This document shows positions 56,310 to 64,000 of a stretch of 64,000 nt of DNA, piece after piece. The number at the start of each line of letters is the position of its first letter. Position 1 is the stretch's first letter. Origin of the DNA: Monodelphis domestica (lineage: Eukaryota > Chordata > Mammalia > Didelphimorphia > Didelphidae); the NCBI RefSeq assembly GCF_027887165.1, contig NC_077232.1, forward strand, positions 17,049,755 through 17,113,754, written 5' to 3'. A program made the position numbers and the translations under genes. Under the pieces are notes generated by a model. It ran no database searches and had not been told where the DNA came from. It worked only from the letters and a program-made list of their open reading frames with translations.

Positions 56310-57100
56310 CTCTCGCTCCTCAGGACCTCAGACTGCTTCCCTGAATGGACCCTAAAAATTACCCTTAACACTCATCAACGTGGGGCACCAGATGAGACGA
56401 GAGATTGGCCAGCAACCCTCACCCACAAGAGGAAAGATAGATAGAGATTTATCTCTGGGGGAAACAAGGATCTGAAGCTGGGAGGGATGGCAAGAGAGAG
56501 AACCAGACATTGAATCATATATAAATCGAGCTCCACAGACTTAAGCTCCGGCCTTCCACTTCATAGATACATGAGACAGTGAGAAGACCACAACATAACA
56601 TCATGGGCATCAGAAATGAGCTTAGAGATCAGGAGAGACAAGCCACAGTCCATAAACCCGTATTATTACCACGGACTGTTACGGCTTAATGCTAGGGGTT
56701 AGAGCAATAGAGGTGAAAGACGGAGCATGGCCAGAGGCCTGCTCCATGAGAGAGAGAGAGAGATAGGCAGGAAGAAAGATGAGTGGGTAAAGCTGGGCTG
56801 GGCCTGTGGGCTCCTGTATTTATTGATTATCATATGCAAAGATACATAATGCATAGTAATTAATGACATAGGGGATTATCATTGGTAGAAAGGTAAATTG
56901 TCATAAGATAAAGGCGGACCCTTCTTCAGCCTGGGGAGAACAAAGAAACCTACTTTCAGGCCCAAACTAGTTGGGATCAAAGTTCATTGCCTTGCTGGCC
57001 ATACTCCGGACAGAGAATGTGCTCTTCTCAGGTCTAACTTTATGACTTAATTATCTGTCTTGAGTAAACACAGCTGTGGACTGCTATGCTATCCTTACAG
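56310..57100 (-). mobile_element. LTR fragment with primer-binding site, antisense
   Basis: On the minus strand TGTAAGGATAGC near 57,098 could be the LTR start, and TGGTGCCCCACGTTGA (complement of 56,378-56,393) resembles a primer-binding site after an LTR end, followed by about 70 nt of leader. It interrupts the unit equivalent to 2,340-2,430 in gene 1. No coding region retained. Confidence 0.5.
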
Positions 57101-57239
57101 TATTGTGTTTCACAAGAAGTCTTCAGCAAAAGTTTCAAAATAAGAGCAGAGATCTACAAAAAGAGGGCAGTCAGAGCGAATGGAGAAGGGTCTGGTAGGG
57201 TAAAGTTTTTGAGAAAAGGAAGGAAGGAAGGAAGGAAAT

Positions 57240-57492
57240 AGGCTTTTGTTGAGCATCTGCTATTGCCAGTCTTCATGAGAAGGACTTTACAAATACTATC
57301 TCATTTGTTCCGTACAACAGTCCTGGGAGGTAGCTGCTGCTATAGTATTCTCATTTTACAGTTGAGGAGACTTGGGTTGTGGTGTGTTGAAGGCTCACAC
57401 AATTTAGTGAGTGTCAGAGGTTGGATTTGAAATTGTCTTCCTGATTCTGGGTTGATTTTTCTAACCACTATTCACTTAGCTGCCTCTAAAAT
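57240..57492 (-). mobile_element. MIR SINE, antisense
   Basis: TTTGTTGAGCATCTGCTATTGCCAG, CTTTACAAATACTATCTCATTTG, GGGAGGTAGCTGCTGCTATAG and CATTTTACAGTTGAGGAGACT follow the reverse MIR order. It is preceded by a short (GGAA)n run. Confidence 0.8.
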
Positions 57493-58333
57493 ACACTGAG
57501 ATCCATGTATAGAGTCCATCAAAAAGGCTTTCACTCAATAAATGGCAAGTAGACTGAAACCAGTTGTAGAATGTCTATTTACACTCCAAAGTTTTCCCAA
57601 GACACAACTGATCTGCTCATAGGTCTGATGCCCCCCCCCTTTTTGTGAAAAATTAATGTACTGTCTTGTCCCATGTGATTTTGATAAGATAATCTATGAA
57701 GTGAAATGATTGAGTCCTTCCAACTAAAGCAGGCATCCAGCCTCCCTAATTTGTAAAAGGCTGACATTGGGATCTTGGATTCTATCTTTGAAGAGTTTGT
57801 GCTGCTAAAACATTGTTTCTTAATTAGGAAATTGAATAAATAATGGAAAATTTGAAAATTACAATGAATGAGAATCACTAAGAAATGAGGCATTTAATGG
57901 AAATTGTCATTACCTTACAACTACTGACTGAGAGTTGGAAGTGCCCTTAGAGGCTATTCAATAAAAAGATTTGATTTTTAAAGTAAGAAAATTGAAACTC
58001 AGAGATGTCCGTTTATGAATGTTACAAATATGTTAATTGTGAAAGCTCGAATAGATTCACACATTGTTAAATTATGACAAATCTTAGTGATTTATGGAGT
58101 ACAACCCCCTTAAGTTATAGAAGAATAACTTCAACAATAGTTTCTCCAAGATAAAGTGAGTTAGTATGAGAATGACACCTCAAATATAATTCTCTTGACG
58201 TCTAATCCAATGGTCATTCCTCTACATCAACAAGCTTGAGTACATGAGAAAATAGAAGTATTAAATGAAGTCATCTTATATGTTGTAAACTGATGAGCTA
58301 AATAGACATGATAATGACTTCTGTCTCCCACAG

Positions 58334-58354
58334 GCAATCTGAAAGATCAATGTA
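58334..58354 (+). CDS. Gene 2 heptad microexon, weak donor
   Basis: A 21-nt block after CTGTCTCCCACAG. The donor is GTGACTAAT, one base off the usual GTGAGTAAT. Phase 1 reads G-N-L-K-D-Q-C. The preceding CT tract is very short here. Plausible exon. Confidence 0.5.
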
Positions 58355-59113
58355 GTGACTAATATTTTCTTGTTCATCATCCAAATTTATGTATATGGTA
58401 GTATTCCATGCCACGGGAGCATGCTAGGAACTAAATTAATCAAAGTCTCCCTAGTTAATGCACTGATCCAGTTTCCCTAAATTGCAAAGTGGAGACATTA
58501 AGAGTTTGGATTTGTCCTGTAAAATATTGTTTTGCAAAAATATTTTCTTAATTAGAAAATCCAAAAAATGAAGGACATTAAAAAATTTAATGAATGGGAA
58601 GCACTAAGAACTGAGGTATTTAGAAAAAGTTAGTGTTACCATAGAATTTAAAATATAAATTTGGAAGCCATGCAATCCAATGATTTTATTTTATAGATGA
58701 GAAAATAGACCAGAGATGCCATTTTCTAAATGTGATGACTAATTGTGAGAGCTAGAATAGATAAATACCTTGTTAAATAATCAGGAATAGGAGAGATTTT
58801 TATAGTTCAAACCTCTTATTTTAAAGATAGATGAACTGAGAAAATGGTTTTCCAAAGATCATGGGGTGAATTAGTATGAAAACCTGACCCCAAATCTAGA
58901 TCTTCTGATTCTTAGTCTTGTAGTCATTCCTTGACATCAACAAATCTGAATACTTGGGAGAATAGAAATATAAAATGAGGCATCTTCCACATTGCAAATG
59001 GATAATGAAAATAGATGTACTGATAATCTCTCTCTACCCGTCTCTCTCCTTCTCTCCTTTTCCTTTCTGTTTTTTTTTTCCTGAGTAATGTTCTTTCTTT
59101 CTATTTTTTATAG

Positions 59114-59134
59114 AGGATCTTAAAGAACAATGTT
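59114..59134 (+). pseudogene. Gene 2 heptad microexon, donor destroyed
   Basis: Acceptor CTATTTTTTATAG and an open body (E-D-L-K-E-Q-C in phase 1), but the donor reads ATGAGTAAT. A SINE has inserted 16 nt downstream (59,150-59,332), so this unit is damaged twice. Confidence 0.5.
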
Positions 59135-59149
59135 ATGAGTAATATTTTC

Positions 59150-59332
59150 TTTTTTTAAAAACCCTTACCTTACATTTTAGAATCAATACTGTGTGTAGAG
59201 TCCAAGGCAGAAGAGCACAAATGGCTAGGAAATGGGGATTAAATGACTTGCTGAGAGCCACACAGATTTGAACCCAGTGCTTCCCAACTCTAGGCCTGGC
59301 TCTCAAACCACTACCACATAGCTGCCCTAGAT
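59150..59332 (-). mobile_element. tRNA-derived SINE, antisense
   Basis: AACCCTTACCTTACATTTTAGAATCAATACTGTGTG to ACATAGCTGCCCT is the reverse of the SINE at 35,855. Flanks TAATATTTTC (59,140-59,149) and TAATATTTCC (59,333-59,342) are the target duplication with one change. Confidence 0.9.
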
Positions 59333-59891
59333 TAATATTTCCTCATTTTCCATATATATGTTATATACTGCATACATTAGTAATGTTGGAAATTATATTG
59401 ATCAACAATCAATAAACCCATCCAGTCTTCCTAATTTACAGAGAAAAGAAATAGCAGTTTGAATTTTCCCCAACTTATTTATTTTGCCAATATTATGTTT
59501 TTAAATTAGGAAACTGAGAAAATAATGGAAAATTTGAAAACTTCAATGAATGGGGGTCACTAAGAAGTGAGGCTTTAAGTGGAAATTAACATTATTTTAG
59601 AACAATATGTTGAAAGTTGGAAGAGCCCAAAGCAGTGATGTATTCCAATGGTTTCATTTTAGAGATGAGAAAATAGATGCTCAGGAATATTGTTCACTTT
59701 ATCAATATCACAAAGAGCTGGGATAGAATCATACATTGTTAGAATATGAAGAATCTCAGAGATAATGTAGTATAATCCTCTGATTTAACAAATGGAAAAT
59801 CAAAAAAATGGTTTCCTCAAGTCATAGAATGATTTAGCATGAGAGTCAGACCCCAGACCTGTGTCCTCTGACTTTTAGTGCTGTGGTATTC

Positions 59892-61092
59892 TGTAAGATT
59901 TAAAATGGTTGATGTTGTAAACTGTAGTGAGTTAAAATGGTGGAAGATATAAATTGTGATAGATATAAGAGAGGGTGAGTAAATTTGACTGCAGATAATA
60001 TGTTTCACTACAGTGTCTTGGTTTTAAATCAAATATAAGGTGGTCGCCAGGGAATATATTCCCAATCATGAATATGCCCAAGTCAATTGGGTTTTATAGA
60101 TTTTAATTAACAATACAATGAGTAATCAAAGAAAGAGAGAGAGAGGGAAAAAGTATAAGTATGAAGGGCCTTAAGCCAACATGGCCTAGACCTGAGTCTT
60201 AATAGAGAGAGAATCAGTCAGTTTTTTTTTATCACTCACCACAAGATTTGTCTTAAGCAAGGATGTCTAGTGACACCAGGCCAGCTCCATCTCAGCTGAC
60301 TTCACCAGAGAGAGTTCCAGCCTCAAAGTCCTCCTCAAAGAGAGAGTCCTCCTCAAATAGCCTTCCAGCCAGAGATTGTTCCAAAGGGCCTCGCTCCAGA
60401 GCCTCCAGAGGGACAGAGTCCCCTCAGAGGGGCTCCAGCGAGACCTCCTTAGAGATTGTTCTCCAAGAGCTTCCCTTCTCCAGAGCCTCTCTCAAGAGAT
60501 TCTTCCTAAGTGATCCTCATCAGAGATCCTCCAAAAGGATTTCTCCAAAAGGATCTCCTCAAGAGATTCTGCTTTTTCTTATATAGGGGTTTTTCTCCTA
60601 TGTTACCTCCCCTAAGTCCTTACATCTACCAATCACTGTAGACATTTCCCAAAGGACTGCCCATCTGAATTCCTGCTCTGTCGACTAATCTCCTCAGTAA
60701 GTCTGAATCAGAAAAAAATGCTGCTGTGTCAACTAATCTCCTCAGTAAATCTAAACCAGAGAAAACACAGCTGAGTCAACTAATCTCATTAAGAGAAAAC
60801 TTGCCCGACCCTTTTAGGTACCTAGCATCCCATTGTATCAATTCTAAAAACAGGCCTGGCTCAAAGAACTCCTTGCCTTATTATAAGCATGGGTCAAAGT
60901 ACTTTCATTGTTTAGCAAGGAGTTTTCTCTCCTAAAGCAGTCTTAAGTATGGTTGGAGTAGAGGTCCTTCCATTTCTGATCCTGGTGAGTTCTCACATCA
61001 AAATGGGGGAATGTTTCTCAGTAGGGAATTTGTTCCAATTAAGAATTTCCCAATGGGGAAATTCACAAGTCTGAGAAATTTCAAAGTTTACA
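59892..61092 (-). mobile_element. LTR element, family A, reverse copy
   Basis: The reverse complement of 38,665-39,724 with indels: TGTAAGATTTAAAATGGTTGATG at the low end and GAGAAATTTCAAAGTTTACA at the high end. Matching interior blocks include GGTGGTCGCCAGGGAATAT, GTCAACTAATCTC and CATTTTGATGTGAGAAC. The 107-codon Ser/Arg-rich frame at 60,263-60,586 reads across its internal GGAGA/TCTCC repeats and is not coding in the other copy. No clear target duplication. Confidence 0.75.
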
Positions 61093-61284
61093 AGACATCC
61101 TAGACATCAACAAACCTGAATATTTGGGAGATTATGTGTCAAATGAGACAACGTCCATACTTTAAATGGAGAATCTAAATAGACATAGTGATGATCCTTC
61201 TCTTTGTCTCTTTCTGTCTCTGTCTCTGACTGTCTCACTGTCTCTCTGTCAAACTCTTTCTTTCCCTGTCTCTCTCTCTTACAG

Positions 61285-61305
61285 ACAAATTTGAAAATCA
61301 AGGTG
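61285..61305 (+). CDS. Gene 2 heptad microexon
   Basis: A 21-nt exon between CTCTCTCTTACAG and GTGAATAAT. Phase 1 reads D-K-F-E-N-Q-G and passes on G, so it can be chained with the other heptads. It is preceded by a CT-rich tract (61,200-61,280) as in gene 1. It is the last recognisable exon of gene 2 in the window; the SPRY exon would lie beyond 64,000. Confidence 0.6.
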
Positions 61306-61689
61306 GTGAATAATATGTTATTGTACATTTTTCAAAGATGTTTATAGAGTTATGCTACATTCAGTTGAGAATATGGGGAAATAAATCGATGAGGAGTTTC
61401 CCAAATCATTGTACCCATCTCATCTCCATGATTTGTAGGGAAGAAATATAAGTAGTTTGGATTCTTCCTATGATGTTTGTTCTTTAAAAATACTTTTTCT
61501 TAGTTATAAAATTGAAAGAATAATGAGAATTTAAAAACTTTTAGTGAATGAGAAGCATTTAGGAATGTGGTATTTAGTGGAAGTTGGTATTATCTTAGAA
61601 TTTTAAATTGAAAGCTAGTAACATGCCAAAACCTATGAGGTCCAGCAAAAGCAGTAATAAGAAGGACATTTATATTTCCAAATGCTTAT

Positions 61690-61872
61690 ATCAAAGGTCA
61701 GATAGGTACCTCAATGGATAGATAGTCAGGCCTGGAGACAAGAGTTACTGCATTCAAATCTGGTCTCAGGTACATACTAGCTATGTTACCCTGTACAAGT
61801 CTCTTGAACCCAATTGCTTAGTTCTTACTGCTTTTCCCCCTTAGAACAATGACTTAGTAAAGATTCTAAAAT
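61690..61872 (+). mobile_element. tRNA-derived SINE, diverged
   Basis: GGTCAGATAGGTACCTCAATGGATAGATAGTCAGGCCTGGAGACAAG, then CATTCAAATCTGGTCTCAGG and ACCCTGTACAAGTCTCTTGAACCC follow the family order with many substitutions. Confidence 0.75.
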
Positions 61873-62339
61873 TGAAGAAAAAGTTTTAAAATGCTTTTTA
61901 TATATAGTTGAGAAAAATATCTATATTTTTATATATAATCTATAAAGTTGAGAAAAAATAGATCTATGAACAGGAAATCAAATTTAAAAAATAAATAAAA
62001 GTCCACAACTAAATACCAAATTGGAATTCCTAAAAACCAAAGGCAAACTCTATAAAAGTGAATGTGAAAAAACCACTAAAATTAATCTAAGGTTAGTTTT
62101 ATTAAAAAATAAACAAAATAGATTAGACAATTGGTTAAAATAGTGTAGAAAGAGAAGAAAACCTAATTATTAGCATTAAAAATAAAAAGGGTGAATAAAG
62201 CACCAATGAAAATGAAACTGATATAATTACTAGTTGTTACTTTGTAGAATTAAAAGTCTACAAATTTAACAATGTAAGAATACCTGCAAAAATATAAAAT
62301 TGGACTAGGAGAGGAGGAATTAGAATATCTAAATGAACC
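61873..62339. other. AT-rich intron sequence, nothing recognised
   Basis: Very A-rich on the + strand (AAAATAAATAAAAG and similar), with no frame or repeat that I can name. It may be the A-rich body of a sense LINE fragment. Confidence 0.35.
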
Positions 62340-62458
62340 AATTTTATTTTTTAATTTCAAAATTATTTATTTGTTATTACAGTGAAATGTCCAGTTAACC
62401 TTTCCAAATTTCCTCTCTTATTCTCATGAGAGAAATTATCTTTTAACAAATATATGTG

Positions 62459-62462
<4 letters not shown>

Positions 62463-62495
<33 letters not shown>
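62463..62495 (+). repeat. (GT)n microsatellite
   Basis: About 16 GT units directly upstream of the SINE target duplication. Confidence 0.95.
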
Positions 62496-62496
<1 letters not shown>

Positions 62497-62510
62497 TAAA
62501 ACTCTGTCTT

Positions 62511-62711
62511 GGGGGGCAGCTGGGCAGCTCAGTGTATTGAGAGCCAGGCCTAGATATGGGAGGTCCTAGGTTCAAATCTGTCCTCAGACACTTCCCAGCT
62601 GTGTGACCCTGGGCAAGTCACTCAACCTCCATTGCCTAGCCTTTACTCCTCTTCTGCCTTGGAGCCAATACACAGTATTGACTCCAAGACAGAAGGTAAG
62701 GGTTAAAAAAA
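62511..62711 (+). mobile_element. tRNA-derived SINE, full length
   Basis: GGGGGGCAGCTGGGCAGCTCAGTGTATTGAGAGCC start, GGTTCAAATCTGTCC B box, TGTGACCCTGGGCAAGTCACTCAA core, CACAGTATTGACTCCAAGACAGAAGG end and A-rich tail. It is flanked by a 15-bp duplication ATAAAACTCTGTCTT / ATAAAACTATGTCTT (62,496-62,510 and 62,712-62,726). Confidence 0.95.
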
Positions 62712-64000
62712 ATAAAACTATGTCTTCTTTTAATTTAGCAGTTCTTCTTTTTGGAGATCAAGTCATTATTCAAACAGTATTTTCCATTGCTGTATATATG
62801 TTCCCTTGGTTCTGCCCATTTCATTCTTCATTATTTCATGTAGTTCTTAACATTTTTTCATGAAATTAATTTGTTCATCCTTCCTTACCAGCACAATAGT
62901 ATCCTAACACAAACAAATGCCTCAACTTCTTTAGTCATTCCCCAAATGAATCATCCTTTTCATTCAGTTCTTTGCCACCACACAGAGAGTTGCTATAACT
63001 ATTTTAGAACGTAGAGTTCATTTTTCTGTTTTTCTGCTCAATTTAGGAAATAACCCTAATAGTGATATTACCAAGTAAATAAATATGCACAGTTATATAA
63101 AACTTTGAGCATAATTCCAAATTGCTCTCTGAAATGACAGGATCTGTTAGTTCATTGTTCCACTTACAATGTATTAGGTTCCCCATTATCCCACAATCCC
63201 TCCAACATATTTTTTTTTTGCCTTTTTGCAATTTTAATCACTTATGCCATTTAATCATTTAATCAATTCAACAAGTGTGAGACAGTATCTCAGAGTTGTT
63301 TTGATTTGAATTTCTTTTATCAATGACAGAATACTTTTTCATTTATTTATATTCATTTTTATTTTCCTCATCCAAAAACTTTGTTTATATCTCTGACCAT
63401 TTATCAAATTGGAAATGGCTCATATTCTTATAAATTGTACAAAGTTCTCTCTCTCTATTAGATATGAGATTCCTATCTGAAACACTGTATTTCATTCCCC
63501 TCCACTTCCTACTAACTTCCTAGTTTCCTTCTTATCTTGACAACATTCATTTTATATGCATGAAAACTCTTCAATTTAATATATTAAAAATTATCCATTT
63601 TATATATCACAATGCTTTTTATCCCTTGTTTATTTATAAATTCATCTCCTAAACATAAATCCAGCTGATATTATGTTCCCTGTCCTATTTTACTCCTGAT
63701 TTATGCCTATATCATATAACCATTTTAAACTTATCTTCCTAAATGGTATAAGACAATGTTCTATATCTAGTTTCTACCAGACTACATTCCTGTTTTCTCA
63801 ATAATTTTTTGTATTAGGTAGTGAATTCTTTCTCCAAAATCTTGGATCTTTCTTTTTTACTGTTTCTTACAAGTCTGTCCTATTCCACTGATCTATTTTT
63901 ACTATTTCTTAGCCAATAACAGATAACACTGATAATCACTACTTTATAATATAATAACAAATCTGTGTCCTTTATACATTTTTCTATTAATTACTTTGTC

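Larger units (their letters stand above)
62340..64000 (-). mobile_element. LINE-1, antisense, running off the window
   Basis: Antisense L1 3' UTR and ORF2 tail from 62,720: CTTGGTTCTGCCCATTTCATTCTTCATTA, CAAATTGCTCTCTGAAATGACAGGATC, GTGTGAGACAGTATCTCAGAGTTGTTTTGATTTGAATTTC, GATATGAGATTCCTATCTGAAACACTG. A SINE and a (GT)n tract interrupt its 3' side. The copy continues past 64,000. Confidence 0.82.

Noticed and set aside
60263..60586. 107-codon Ser/Arg-rich frame resembling an SR protein
   Set aside because: It reads through the internal repeats of the reverse LTR element. The other copy has no such frame.

Overview
The window looks like genomic DNA from a marsupial (inference). It is AT-rich, split by long introns, and full of repeats of recognisable mammalian and marsupial type: tRNA-derived SINEs with a trailing body ending in ACAGTATTGACTCCAAG-like sequence, LINE-1 copies, MIR and L2/CR1 fragments, and several endogenous retroviral LTRs. 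I see no prokaryotic features.

The host content is a butyrophilin-family (BTN/BTNL, B7-like) cluster on the + strand. Gene 1 (about 1-21,050) is represented only by its 3' half. It holds a long tandem series of 21-nt heptad microexons, each in a duplicated unit of about 0.8 or 1.6 kb and usually preceded by a long CT-rich tract. These are followed by a damaged 30-nt exon and a truncated SPRY (B30.2) exon that ends in an early stop. Gene 2 (28,678 to beyond the end) has a leader exon (28,678-28,744), an IgV exon (40,058-40,402), an IgC-like exon (43,227-43,505), a transmembrane exon (53,660-53,788) and its own run of heptad microexons to 61,305. All of its larger exons are open and joined by phase-1 introns. 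Its SPRY exon, if any, lies beyond 64,000.

The main observation is the heptad microexon array. Gene 1 has at least nine exons with both splice sites intact, plus one with a weak donor and several dead relics. Only one reading phase (phase 1) is open in every unit, and it is the phase delivered by the transmembrane exon of gene 2. The design recalls the many 21-bp cytoplasmic exons of chicken BG genes, which are also butyrophilin relatives.

The introns hold mobile elements with readable boundaries: a 4.96-kb non-coding provirus with apparently identical 528-bp LTRs and a 6-bp target duplication (43,607-48,564); a 698-bp solo LTR (14,937-15,634); two copies of one LTR family in opposite orientations (38,665-39,724 and 59,892-61,092); a decayed minus-strand retrovirus with gag remnants (about 23,670-26,220); a 93-bp perfect foldback element (16,065-16,157); a tailless retroposon with a 14-bp target duplication (36,434-37,220); and an intronless, broken PPAT pseudogene (50,575-52,125, minus).

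All assignments come from reading the sequence. Repeat family names are by recognition only and were not searched.
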